Origin: Zingiber officinale
Taxonomy: Eukaryota > Streptophyta > Magnoliopsida > Zingiberales > Zingiberaceae
Direction: 5' to 3'
NCBI RefSeq assembly: GCF_018446385.1
Contig: NC_055990.1
Coordinates: forward strand, 137,466,996-137,530,995
DNA length: 64,000 nucleotides
Below the pieces are notes generated by a model, which saw nothing but the letters and a program-made list of their open reading frames with translations, ran no database searches and was not told the origin of the DNA. Positions within the stretch are counted from its first letter, which is position 1. The number at the start of each line of letters is the position of its first letter. The position numbers and the translations under genes are program-made. Below, in pieces: positions 44,138 to 57,640 of the stretch.

Positions 44138-45115
44138 CAGGGTGCGTGCGAGTGAGGACAAAGCACGCTGAAAGGACCTCCGGTGATCTGTGGAGCTAGT
44201 CATCAAACCGATAGGTAATTATGGTGTCGTTCCTGGTTCGGTCCAGGTGGGGCCCACTCGGGTCGGGGCGTTACAGATAATTAGCACAAAAAGGTTTAGT
44301 TTTTATGTTATAGTAACAATCGACTGTTCGACATTATAGCAACGCACAAAAAGTTGGAACTCGACTGTGAACATTGTTCTGCTACAATAATTGGCAATTG
44401 ATGCGTTTGAGCAATCGCCTGATGACATTACTATAGCAAATAGAAAGTTAGAGAATCGATTGTTCAAATCAATTGGTCGCGATCAATTGATTGTTAAGGA
44501 TAGTCTACTAATGTTTCTATTCGAGCGAACAGAGAATTTGGAACTCGTCTCGTCAACTCGACTAGTCATGAACAATCGATTAGTAGTAGCCTGATGTCAC
44601 TGTTCAAGTGAATAGAAAGTTTAGAACTCGACTGATTAGCACCAATTGATTCATAGTAATTAGCAATCGAATGATGCTGAAGTTGATGGAGCTATTGAGC
44701 AGACAGATCTAAGCAACAATTGAAACTATAGTGGATCAATCGATTGATGGGAGATAATAATCGATTGATAGGTGGAAATCAGTCTGATAGCAACTCTATA
44801 AAAGAGGATTTCTAGGAAGATTGAAAGGGTCAATTTTTGAGGGTTTGAGAATAAAGTGTCGCTATATTTCTGGACTATCAAGAGGTAATCTAAAACAACA
44901 AGAAAATATTCAAAGTAAGGTTTTCGTAAAGCAATTTACTTTCATTGTATTTGACTTTATATATTTATATTCTTGTTATATTGTTTCTAAGAACCGAGAT
45001 TGTAAGAGGCTTCTGGAGAAGAGATTAGTGGTAACAAGAAGGTCATTTATTTTCATTATCGTCAAACATGCGTTTAAACTCTTGTTTCAATGTCATTATA
45101 ATAGTTTTAGCTAAA

Positions 45116-45830
45116 ATTACTAAAATCTAAAATTTACATCAAGTTAATCAAAATTATTTTACATAACGTATTATTATATTAAAAATAACATTGTTTCAAC
45201 TCCAACACTTTTGTAGCAGTGTAAGAGTTAGACCGTAATAATTTATAACAATTTTAGTCAAAAATTATTGTAACGTATGATAATGTTGGCTAAAATAGCT
45301 ACAAACAAACATCATGCTGCAACAGTTGAATAAAGATATTTTTGAAATGAAAAATAATATGTTGTGCTCTTTTAATATTCTTTTCTAACAAGGGGACCTT
45401 TTTGATGATAACGAAAATAAAAAAACACCTTTTGATTTTTTGCCTATCAGCATACAAAAAGGGGTCTTCGAAACATATTTCAGCATATTGTAGGTTTTAG
45501 TTAGGGATTGAGATCTGGGATGCTTATTCACTGAATCCATGTAACTTTCGCCAACCTCTAGACACAATAACAAAAAAACAATCATCACCATGCTCGTAGT
45601 ATTCACGGTAAAGATGTCCCATTATTCTTGCAACAATTTGAAACCTAAGCCTGTGTCTCTTTCATTGACTTAAACAATCAGCACCCTTTTGCTTGTGCTG
45701 TGTCTCCTTTAACTTTGAATTATTAACTTGTTTAAAAGCGGGTTATGGCAGACCCAAACCTGACAAACTCTCAAGCGATCCAGTCCTACGCTGCTACCCT
45801 CACTTAACAAGAACAAGACCTTTTCCTTTC

Positions 45831-45833
<3 letters not shown>
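45116..45833. other. Intergenic DNA downstream of CYP707A
   Basis: AT-rich with no gene or element that I recognise. A 73-codon minus-strand ORF at 45385-45606 has a hydrophobic start (MVMIVFLLLCLEVGES) but nothing else supports it. Confidence 0.4.

Positions 45834-45878
<45 letters not shown>
45834..45878. repeat. (TTA)15 microsatellite
   Basis: Uninterrupted TTA/ATT triplets over 45 bp, about 250 bp past the CYP707A stop codon. It probably lies in or just after the 3' untranslated region. Confidence 0.95.
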
Positions 45879-46129
45879 GCTAATCAGATTTTTTTTCCCC
45901 CCTTTCTTCAATTATACTTACTGTATACTCAGAAGAAGACTATTTAGTTGAAGTCTCCGAATACCGTGACAGCCCTCTTCCTCTGCTTTCACAGGAAGAG
46001 TAGCGGTCAATGGAAGAGCTATTTGATAAAATTCCTCGGCATGCATCGCCTTTAGGCAATGAATGTCCTCTTCTTCCTTTTCCTTTTCGGTAAGGAGAAT
46101 GGAGTTGAGTGGAGTGTGTGCGTAGGCAA

Positions 46130-48017
<1,888 letters not shown>

Positions 48018-48221
48018 GATTGTGGAAGACAGCTGGTGGCGTGGGGGAGGACGGTGGTGAGGATGAGGTGTGGTGTGGCAGAGGCAGAGCAGGGGAGGAA
48101 GAAGGAGACAGGGGAGGCGGTTTTGTTTGGCGTGGTTTGTTTTGGTTCAGTTTGGTCCGGTTCCGTGTTTGGGTTGTGTTGTTAGGTTGTGTTGGCCGAG
48201 CAGTAAACGGGAGGGGGGAGA

Positions 48222-48229
48222 TATTTATA
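48222..48229 (-). promoter_or_regulatory. TATA box of CYP707A
   Basis: TATAAATA on the minus strand, 205 bp upstream of the ATG. It predicts a transcript start near 48190 and a 5' leader of about 170 bases. A pyrimidine-rich tract on minus follows it. Confidence 0.65.
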
Positions 48230-48360
48230 AGGGAAGGAAGGTAGGAAGGAAGGAATACAAGTTTGAGGGAGGGGCCCACTGGAAATCCTCTCCAGCTCAT
48301 TCACATCATGAGCGACACACTTGGCAGCAAACAACATGGAACATTAACTGGAACTTTTGA

Positions 48361-48673
48361 GGGACTATTTATATTTCTAGATGGAGAGAAAAAGTCATTA
48401 TTAATAGAGAATTAATGAGGGGTGATGACTTTAATGGGTAAATGAATAATTAGCAGAATAGAGAGTTCAAAATTTGCACTTAGAAAGTGATAATTTTATT
48501 ATAATAGATTAAAGGGTTAATTTTTTATAAGATATATGTTTTTAGAAATTTTTTTTTATTTTCTAGTCACTTTCTAATCCGTTATAAGTGAATTTCGTAA
48601 TTTATTTCTCTTCATGTAATTTGCAAATGAAATATAATAAAGGCTTGAAGTGAGCATTATCATCATTGTTATA
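48361..48673. other. AT-rich intergenic DNA upstream of CYP707A
   Basis: About 310 bp between the proximal promoter of CYP707A and the solo LTR. I see no gene and no repeat in it; it may hold distal promoter elements. Confidence 0.4.
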
Positions 48674-50778
48674 TGATCTCGTCCGGAAGCTGAGTCGGAT
48701 AAAGACGGGCCTTATTATATTAGAAGTTGACGGAAAGTCGCTGAAGAGTTGAATCTACCAGGTACCCCCTTGAAAGGTTCGCACGGGCGGCCGACGGAGA
48801 GAGATGACCAGGACGATGATGTTGTCGCTCTGCGCACACTCAGACGAGTCCACCAGTCATTAGAGACCAGAAATCAGGGAAAAAGTCTCCGGGCCAGGTC
48901 CTCCGACGCTCAAGTCAAGTACTTTTTTCCCAGAAATCACAGAGAAAGAACGAAAAGTAAAGACTAGTGAAAAATGACGAGTGAGCGTACCTGCATAAAG
49001 TACAAAGTATCGCTTTTTATACTGCAACGGATGCCTCTCGGATTTGGCAAGTGTCAAGGAATGTCGGCTGTCAGGCTTTGTCTGGCGGTGATTGATACGT
49101 GACTCTCCTTGATAGGCTGGCGACAAAACCAAAGGCGTTGTGCACCCCGATTGTTAGCATATTCCCTAACACCTTGATTGTTCTCTGACATCCACTGACA
49201 AGCAGTTACAATTCATTGGCTTGTTTGTCTTATAGTGCCTAAATGCTAGGCCTGCATCCTGACCTGCTTCGATCCACTACTATCCGTAGCTTGTACGTTC
49301 CGACCTGCGTGCCAGGTTTGTGACCAGACCTACTTCTATCTGTGATCCTTGGCTTGGATGTCCCGACCTGCTTCTATTTGTTATTCTCCATGACTTGTGC
49401 GTCCCAACCTACATGCCAGGTCTATGTCCAGACCTGCATGTATACCTGTGATCCTTGGCTTGGATGTCCCAACCTCCTTTTATTTGTTATTCTCCATGAC
49501 TTGTGCGTCCCGACCTGCATGTCAGGTCTATGTCCAGACCTGCATGTATACTTGTGATCCTTGGCTTGGATGTCCCAACCTGCACGCCAAGTCTGTGTCC
49601 AGGCCTGCATGTATACCTGTGATCCTTGGCTTGGATGTCTCGACCTGCACGCCAAGTCTGTGTCCGGACCTACTTATATCCGCTGTTATCCATGACTAAC
49701 ACTTCCCGACCTGGTCCGTGGGTCGGATCCTTGACCGCTATCAGGGCTAGTCCTTGTCCGGCATATAATCTCATCCCGGGTCTATGCCCAGACCTGCTTC
49801 TATCTATGATCCTTTGCTTGGATGTCCCGACCTGCTTCTATTTGTTATTCTCCATGACTTGTGCGTCCCGACCTGCATGTCATGTCTATGTCCAGACCTG
49901 CATGTATACCTGTGATCCTTGGCTTGGATGTCCTAACCTGCTTCTATTTGTTATTCTCCATGACTTATGCGTCCCAACCTGCATGTTAGGTCTATGTCTA
50001 GACCTACATGTATACCTGTGATCCTTGGCTTGGATGTTCCGACCTGCACGCCAAGTCTGTGTCCAGGCCTGCATGTATACCTGTGATTCTTGGCTTGGAT
50101 GTCTCGACCTGCACGCCAAGTCTGTGTCCGGACCTACTTATATCCGCTGTTATCCATAACTAGCACTTCCCGACCTGGTCCGTGGGTCGGATCCTTGACT
50201 GCTATCAGGGCTAGTCCTTGTCCCGCATATAATCCCATCCCAGGTCTATGCCCAGACCTGCTTCTATCTGTGATCCTTGGCTTGGATGTCCCGACCTGCT
50301 TCTATTTGTTATTCTCCATGACTTGTGCGTCCCGACCTGCATGCTAGGTCTATGTCCAGACCTACATGTATACCTGTGATCCTTGGCTTATACGTTCTAA
50401 CCTACTCTCCAGGTCTGTATCCCGACCTGCTTCTATCTGTTATTATCCATGGCTTGTGCATCCCAACCTGCACGCCATGTTTATGCTCAGACCTGCTTGT
50501 ATCTGCTACTTTCCAGGGCTGGTACTTTCCAACCTGGCCCGTGGGCCTAGTCCTTGACCGCTGTCAGGGTTGGTCCTTGTCCGATTTATGATCCTCTCCT
50601 TCGACCACTACGTCAGCTGAGATTTTGACCCTGGCCACGTAAGCTTGACTTTTGATCTCCCTGCTCTCCACGTCAGCTTGACTGCTGACCGGCCACGGAA
50701 GCTTGACTTCTGACCCTCTTGTGGTATTGACTCGTAACCATATCATCATACTGACCCCATAAATCATGCACCGTATCA
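48674..50778 (-). mobile_element. Solo LTR of the Tat family, enlarged by repeats
   Basis: It starts tgatctcgtccggaagctgag and ends atgcaccgtatca, like the LTRs at 21253 and 35737. The flanking 5-mers are ttata (48669-48673) and ctata (50779-50783). It is 2105 bp, about twice the length of the other two LTRs, because of the tandem repeats at 49240-50590. No internal region is present. Confidence 0.85.
49240..50590. repeat. Higher-order tandem repeat inside the solo LTR
   Basis: Short blocks around cttggatgtcccgacctgc and ccagacctgcatgtatacc alternate. A larger block of about 463 bp is repeated: ctggtccgtgggtcggatcc is at 49711 and again at 50174, with matching surroundings. Confidence 0.85.
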
Positions 50779-51884
50779 CTATAGAAGGATAGTAAGTTCA
50801 AAACCAATTGATTCGCTTAGACACTGTGATGAATTAAGTGTTTAAGAATCAAATCCAAACTTAGATGAATTAACAAATGAATTTGTGTTGCTAGTATATA
50901 TTGGCTAAGTGAAAAATCAAAAGTTTAATTTGATTTAATTATTTGTTAGACTTATGTGCCCTAATTTAGGCATGTTAATCAATCTTAATGTATTTGGCAA
51001 GTGAGTTGGGCCCAGCAACTTTAGTAGTTTGGTTGGATCAAGTATGTGTCTACTTGAACAATATTATCCAATTAGGCAAAAATGATGGAATCGTTTGAGT
51101 AATCTATTTGAATGGTACAAGTTTTGTCTAAGTGTATTGAACTAACCAATCATGCTATTGAAACTTGACAAACTAATAAAATTGGTTTAGTTTTACACAT
51201 TACTATCTGTTCTTTTCTACTTACGCGGGTTGTTTTTTATTTAATCTTGGTCTCATTTACGTTAGAAATCACGGGATAGGGCAACTTCAATCGATTCTGG
51301 ACAATTGTCATCATTAGACCGATGAAGTGAGACAAGTCTAATAGGCAAATTGAGACGATCAATTAAGTCAGACATACCAGAAGGGAAGGTATTTAAGTAT
51401 TTCTATTATTAGACGAGATGCCTAAAGAAAATAAATCTATTGAGTAGGCCAAGGTATTTAGGTTTTTCTATTATTAGAAGTGTCCACTGTACATTCCTTA
51501 ATATTTTTACCAACTAAACAAGAGAATATTTATTCTATAACTATTTATGCATCTAATTAAGGAAAATTTATCACTTGACGATTCTTTTTCATTCTAATCA
51601 CATTCTCTATCTACTTCATTAGTTTGATATGTCAAGTTAATTGATTGTGTTAGTCCGATGGCATCCCCTATAGTGGAGATCAAAGAACTTCGATTTCAAG
51701 GAGTTCTCTCTTGTTTACGTTAGTAGAAAAAAATTGGATTCCCTTCCCGCAGAGAGGGGAACCTATTTGGTTCAAATTATGTTAAATCAAATTTAACTAC
51801 AATGGATTTCTCTCTCTCGCTATCTTTTAGGTACCAAAAGAAGCCGAATAGAATTATAAGTTGAACTAAAATTAATTTTTTTTA
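50779..51884. other. Unassigned AT-rich DNA
   Basis: No coding support on either strand, no tandem repeats and no LTR ends that I can identify. Confidence 0.4.
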
Positions 51885-52145
51885 TTAGTTTTGTTTAGTT
51901 TTTAAACAAAAGTAGCATATCCATACGGTCGTAAAAGGTGATTCGTTATCTCCTAGCGCTTCTACCAATCCACCCTCATGCCAACACAGAAGAGGCAAAT
52001 CATGGATAACTGCTAGCCTTGGGTAGTTGAATAATGCATGAGAGAGGGCAGACATCCAAATACTAGCTGGGATTTGATCCTCATACCTCGTGATGATAAC
52101 ACCACCATGTACTAGCCAACCATTCCTCCTAAGGGGACTAATCAT
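51885..52145 (-). mobile_element. tRNA-derived SINE-like element
   Basis: On minus, TGGCTAGTACATGG near 52121 resembles a pol III A box and GGTATGAGGATCAAATCCC near 52075-52093 a B box (consensus GGTTCGAATCC). About 160 bp of non-tRNA body follow, and an A-rich 3' end (AAACAAAACTAATAAAAAAA) beyond 51900. Boundaries and family are uncertain. Confidence 0.45.
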
Positions 52146-52369
52146 ACATATGTATCTAAAATTGATGAATCTTGAGAAAACCCATCCGGGTAAAGTACCC
52201 CTTTACTTCCCTACACGATGATCTCCCTCAACGGGGCTTGTCGGGCCTATTTCTCTACATCTCCGTGCATACATGATGCTCGTCAAAGGTACTGCTTGGG
52301 TCAGCTCTCTATGCGAACATGATACAAGCCTGTTGTGACTCCCACACATCAAGATATTCTTGTCAAGCT

Positions 52370-53616
52370 TATTGGGAAATATAATCAAAGTTCCACATTA
52401 GAAATATATGGAAAAGATTATGAATTTATAAGATAGAAAATATCTTCATTGGTATATAACATTTTGGGTAAAATCCAAAAATAAATCCATGGAATTTTTG
52501 CTCAAAGTGGACATGGAATAATGACCATGAATGAATGAGGTGGGGGCTCCCAGAGAAGTGAATTCTAAGAAAAAGGTCCAAGCAGGTCAAGGGTAACTGG
52601 ATGCTTGGCGGTAATCTTAGGGGAGTAAATCCTAGGTGATGAAAAATTCAAGTAGGTCAAGGATGACCGGATGCTTGACGAAAGTCCTGGGAGAGTGAAC
52701 TCCAGGTGATGAAAAAGTTTTAGAGGAGAGGGGTGGGTTCAATAGACCGGATGCTTGAGAGGAGGTATAGAACATGTCAATAGTGATTAGAATAATAGTG
52801 ATCTTTCGTTTGAGATAATGATTGTTGGGAATACAATTAAAGTCACATATTAGAAATACATGAAAAATATCATGGGTTTATAAAATCAAAGATATCTTTA
52901 TTGGCATAAGATATTTTGGGTAGAATCTAAAAATAAATCCATAAGGGTTTAAGCTCAAAATGGACATATCATACAATTATGGAAATATGTGAGTTCTTTT
53001 GTTCCTAATAAGTGGTATCAAAGTCATTATCAAATCTAGTCATGTGAGTGGAATGGTGGCCTTGAACGAAGGAGGTGGGGCTTCCAGGGAAGTAAATTCT
53101 AAACGAAAAGTTCAAGTAGGTCAAGAGTGATTGGATGCTTGGCGAAAATCCTAGGGAAGTGAATTCTAGGTGGTGAAAAGTCCAAGTATGTCAAGAGTGA
53201 CTGGATGCTTGGCGGAAACCCTGGGGGAGTAAACCCTAGGTGGTGAAAATTCTAAGCAGGTTAAGGTGACCAAATACTCTGTGGAAATCGTAGGGAAGTG
53301 AATCCTATGTGGTGAAAAGTCTTAAGGAGAGGAGTGACCTTGATAGACCGGATACTTGAGGGGAGATCTAGAGTAGGTCAATAGTGATCAGATACTTGAG
53401 GGGGCGTCTGGATCATGAAAATAATGGTGGTCCTTCATTTGAGGGGAGGATTATTGAGAATACAATCAAAATCAATCATTGGAAATACATGGAAAAATTA
53501 TGATTTTATAAGATAGAATATATCTTTATTAGTATGAGGCCTTTTGGGTATGTCCCAAAAATAAATCCATGAGGACTTAGGTTCAAAGTGAATAATATTT
53601 TCTTTTGGTCCTAACA
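52370..53616 (+). mobile_element. TRIM retrotransposon with three LTRs in tandem
   Basis: LTR-like blocks start at 52370, 52823 and 53452 (tattgggaaat, tgttgggaat, tattgagaat). The second (52823-53010) and third (53452-53616) are complete, about 188 and 165 bp, ending tcctaata and tcctaaca. A primer binding site, agtggtatcaaagtc, follows the second at 53011. Both interiors carry about 50-bp repeats of caagtaggtcaagagtgac and ggatgcttggcg and have no coding. Polypurine tracts lie before the second and third LTR. The first LTR lacks its end and primer site. Outer flanks are aagct and gagct. Confidence 0.78.
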
Positions 53617-53759
53617 GAGCTAGCTTTCTTCGAGCTCAACCTTCGACACTTCTTGATAGGCGCAGTACCGACCCTAGCAAGGTATCTTATGCCTAAGGTG
53701 ACACCTAGCTAATGGCATGACTGTGCCAAAGGTATGACCCAACCGCTATCATCTCTGGT

Positions 53760-53960
53760 GCTAGACCTAACCATGGTTCGGAACTAATAGTTTGACGGTT
53801 CAAAACCTCTGATTCGATAGTTCAGAACTGTCAATTTTGTAGTTCGAAATCACAAGTTCACGATTCAGAACCGTCGATTCGATGGTTCAAAACCACTGAT
53901 TCAATGGTTTAAAACTGCTGGTTCGACGATCCTGGGTAGGTCAACCCTTAACCTTAACCA
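53760..53960. repeat. Degenerate short repeats of the type gattcgatggttcaaaacc
   Basis: Eight or so imperfect units of roughly 22-25 bp, partly palindromic because of ttcgaa- and ggttcgaacc-like words. No coding. Confidence 0.6.
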
Positions 53961-53999
53961 TCCAAAAAGATTACGATTCATAGTTTGGAATCGCCAGTT

Positions 54000-54305
54000 C
54001 ATGATTTTGTTCATAGTTCATCATAGTTTATCATGATTCAAGATTATTATATTAAAAAATTAAAATTATAAATTCATAAAATTATTTTCCACCATAATTA
54101 TTAAGAATAATCATATAGATAAAGAAAACTATTAATTAGTTATTAAATAATTAACTAACACATGAAATCATTTATTGACAAATAATCATAAATTGACTAG
54201 CAAAATAAGTGTCTCTCTTACTCTTCTTCCAATTATTAAAAATGATAATATTACAAAAGAAAACTACTGAGTAGTTATTAAATAATTAACATATAAAAAT
54301 ATTAA
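54000..54305. other. AT-rich DNA without recognised features
   Basis: Rich in ttaataattaa words; no ORF and no element ends seen. Confidence 0.4.
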
Positions 54306-54307
54306 TA

Positions 54308-54500
54308 GATGTAGTCTAGTTGGTTAGGATACTAGGTACTCATATGCAGGGACGGAGCCAGAAAATTCATATCGACGGGGCGAAATGTATGTGCCCCCCC
54401 CCCCCCTCTCTCCTTTTCGCTCTATCCTTGCCCATATGTATGGGAGACCCAAGTTTAATTCCCAACACTATCAATTTCCTTTTAACCATCAATAAATTTT
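54308..54500 (+). mobile_element. tRNA-derived SINE-like element, split by a MITE
   Basis: tagtctagttggttagga resembles a tRNA A-box region (54313-54330). tatgggagacccaagtttaa with ttccc (54439-54463) resembles a B box. Without the MITE at 54347-54430 and one copy of its 8-bp duplication the two halves join at tRNA-like spacing. Confidence 0.5.
54347..54430. mobile_element. hAT-type MITE, 84 bp
   Basis: The left end CAGGGACGGAGCC and the right end GCTCTATCCTTG are inverted repeats with three transitions. The 8-bp target duplication is ctcatatg (54339-54346) and cccatatg (54431-54438). The 8-bp length and the CAGGG terminus indicate the hAT superfamily. The interior has a run of 14 C (54393-54406). 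Confidence 0.75.
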
Positions 54501-54605
54501 AAAAACCATTGAACTGACCAGCATGTTAAAGAATTATTGAACCTTAACTAGCCCTACATGGTTATGGTTCAGGCCCATAACCTGAGTCAATGGGTAATCA
54601 AGTTT

Positions 54606-56242
54606 GTTAGGGTCGATTTGTAGCTAGGGGGAATAGCTCGTCATGCTTCGTTTGCTTACTTTGGTGTTGTTGATTTGCAACGAAATAAACTTGAAACAAG
54701 ACTCACAACGCTAACACTAAGATTTACTTAGTATCCACCTCAAGAAAAGGTGACTAATCCAGGATCTACACACGACACACTCTCCACTATGAAAAACACT
54801 CCTTCTCGATAACTACTGAAGGTGAAGAAACCTTGTACAAACTCTCAATACAATAAGAAGAAAAGAAGAAGCGAATACAAATAAAATTTTACAAAATTTA
54901 CACAAATAAAACCCTAGCTAGATTCTTCTTCTTATGTGGAATGCCTCTTGACCTTGGAAGTGTAGCAACACTTTGGTCCAAGAAGCTTCAAGAACTGGCG
55001 AGATCACCTGAGAGAATCGTGAGAGAAGGAAGTGGAGAATCGCTGAGGAAGAAAACTCACCGCGACTTTTTACTATACGCTTCCTTTGCAACGGTCATAT
55101 CCCAATCGATTTGCCAATCGATTGGGGAGGCTTGAATCGATCGGGTGATCGATTCAGAGAGCCTCTATGTTCTGATGGAAAAGGCCTAAATTGATCGACC
55201 GATCGATTCAACTTTCTCACGTCCGCGCAAGAAATCCAGCCCCAATCGATCGCTTGATCGATTGATAGTGCCCGATCGATTGGCAGTGCCCAATCGATCG
55301 GCTGATCGATTGGAGACCCTTCTGTTCTCACAACATTGTTTCCCAATCGATCAACCGATCGATTGGGCCAGCCTTCACTCGCAGCACACCTCCAATCGAT
55401 CGGTTGATCGATTGGACTACGATTCAATCGATCGATTGATCAATTGATCTCCCTTTTTCTTGCTTAACTCAAGTCCAAGGTTCCCAAACCCAACATCCAG
55501 TCCACCGTGAACTGTTGGGACTTCTTCATGCCTAACATCGATCAATTTTGACCTGTTGGGACTTCTTCATCAAGTGTCCGGTCAATCCTTTGACCCACTT
55601 GGATTTTTCTCCTCGTGCCAAGTGACCGGTAAACCTTGACCCACTTGGACTTACCGTCTCGTGCCAAGTGTCCGATCCTCCATTACCCACTTGGACTTTG
55701 TTCCACCAGATGTCCGATCATCCTTGACCCATCTGGATTTCCTTGTACCAAGTATCCGGTCACACTTTTGATTTACTTAGATTTTCCAACACCAAGTGTC
55801 TGGTTAACCTTAACCCACCTGGATTTTCACATGTTTGGCTTCACTCATCAGGTTTTTCTATCTGCCTAGCTTCACTCACTAGGTTTTTCACCTGGCTTCA
55901 CTCATCAAGATTTCTCAACTACCTAGTTTCACTCACTAGGTCTTTCATCTGACTTCACTTACCAGGATTTCCAACTGCCTGACTTCACTCACCAGGACTT
56001 TCCCTTGCCTAACCTCCAATTAGGACTTTTCTAGTTAAGTATTTGGTCAATTTTGACCTACTTGACTCTTCTTCACATCAAACTAGTCAAACCTTGACCA
56101 AAGAGGAATTGCACCAACAATCTCCCCAAACGGACGATTACACCTGCAATGTTCATACATTGTCAAACATCAAGACTCAAGCTTGAGCCAACTCAAGTTT
56201 AGTCAACCTGGTCAACCTTGATCCGGGGATATTGCACCAACA
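54606..56242 (-). mobile_element. copia C 3' LTR
   Basis: It is 1637 bp. 55090-55450 is crowded with caatcgatcgattg words, many self-complementary. 55560-55990 repeats gtgtccggtcaaccttgacc and cacttggact with a period near 50-60 bp, then a shorter cttcactcaccagg repeat. Confidence 0.85.
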
Positions 56243-56256
56243 ATCTCCCCCTTTTT

Positions 56257-57640
56257 GATGTTTGACAACACCTTTAAGTTAGGCTAATCTCATAGCCTCA
56301 ACTTCTTCTTCATGTCAAAGCATGAATGAGAGTTTCCTTTATTCTCTCCCTTTCCTAGAGGGCAAATTCCCTCTTTAGGTAATGAAGAACTAACTTAAAC
56401 CCTACATTCTTCTCCTTTGACATACATCAAAAACTCTCCCCCTGAAGAGTTACTCATACGTTGTTCACAATCTCACATGTTGGTCACAACACTACAATGA
56501 AGGTCTCATACCCTTCATTGTATCCAATGCTCACCATTGAGCATTAGACCATTTCACAATGCTCATCCTAGAGCATTTTCTACTCAACAATGAAGATATC
56601 CACTCTTCCATTATTTTTCAATGCTCAACCTTGAGCATTCACTCTAACGAAGGTTAACCACATTCCATGGTATTTGAAAAATGATTTTCATGTCCTTAAT
56701 GAGTGACTCCCCCTAAAGACATGCTCCAAACTTCTATCATTACACCAACAATGACTTGAAATCCCTAAACCTTTAGGAAACCCAAAACTTAAAGTTTTGA
56801 AGTTCAAATATCAATATTTGAATGCAAACCTCAACCTAAACTTCAACTTAGTATACTTTTAACCAAACCATTCTTGTTTCAACAAGAATATCACCCTTAA
56901 ATGTATATAAATATATTTTAAGGGGTTAGGAGTGGTTAAAGAGACTAAAGATGGCTTAAAGTACTGAAATTAGACTTTCCCAGCTAAAATCAACCTTTTC
57001 AATCGATTGGGTTGGACTCAATCGATTGAATCCATTGCAATTGATCCAGTGATCGATTCTGTGAGCTTCTGTTTGCGGAGAAACTACCTGAATCGATCAA
57101 CTAATCGATTCAACAGCATTGAATTGATTAGGGAATTGATTCTGCGAGCTTCTACTCGCGAGAAACCTCATCTCAATCGATCGGCTGATCCATTGAGATA
57201 CTCCAATTGATTGACTGATTGATTGGAGCTCTGATTTCTTGAAATCCAATTTCAACGAAATTCAAAAATATCCTAAAAATTCTACAAAATTCTAAAAATC
57301 ATGAAAATTCTTGTACATATTATTTAGGATACATACTATCATGGAAAAATAGTTTTCTAAGAAAATATACCTTATTTTTAAAAATTGACAAAAAATTAGA
57401 AATTTATAAAAACTTCAATGTTTCTTCCAAGTTTTATGTTTAACTTTTTAATGATAATTACTATCAAAAGATAGCCTTCACTAGGATTTTCCAAAGTATA
57501 TTTAAATGATTTTCAAAACTAATTTCTAACCATGTTCTTTGGGCTCAATGCATATGACTTGTACATTAGTTTTCCCAATGATTGGATAAGACATAACTAT
57601 GTGTTTTAATGAAATCAAAACTCAATAAGATGCACTAAAT
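56257..57640 (-). other. copia C interior, AT-rich non-coding part
   Basis: No pol motifs in any frame. 56460-56700 repeats caatgctcaccattgagcat-like words. 57000-57240 again has caatcgattga words like the LTR. Confidence 0.5.

Larger units (their letters stand above)
43510..44275 (+). mobile_element. Cassandra TRIM element, complete, with chimeric 5' LTR
   Basis: The 5' LTR is 43510-43819, the tRNA-Met primer binding site is 43822-43833, the interior is 43820-43965 without coding, the polypurine tract ends aagtgggggtgat and the 3' LTR is 43966-44275. Both LTRs are 310 bp and carry the 5S rRNA-like core (about 43617-43680 and 44070-44137). The first about 60 bp of the 5' LTR do not match the 3' LTR and contain a U6 snRNA segment. 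The flanking 5-mers tcaag and gataa do not match, so no target duplication is seen. Confidence 0.88.
42887..45115 (+). mobile_element. copia LTR-like DNA, plus orientation, interrupted by Cassandra
   Basis: 42900-43300 repeats a block of about 45-50 bp (caggtcaaggttgaccgg, atgttaggcaatg), which is the reverse-complement style of the motif in the LTR at 54606-56242. 43350-44780 is rich in caatcgattgat words. A TATA-like ctataaaagagg lies near 44797, followed by a purine-rich stretch and aagaggcttctggagaagag near 45006. I infer an LTR with U3-R-U5 in plus orientation; its exact ends are not resolved. Confidence 0.4.

Noticed and set aside
45385-45606. 73-codon minus-strand ORF with a signal-peptide-like start
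   Set aside because: One hydrophobic stretch alone, in AT-rich intergenic DNA, with no family resemblance or promoter that I can see.
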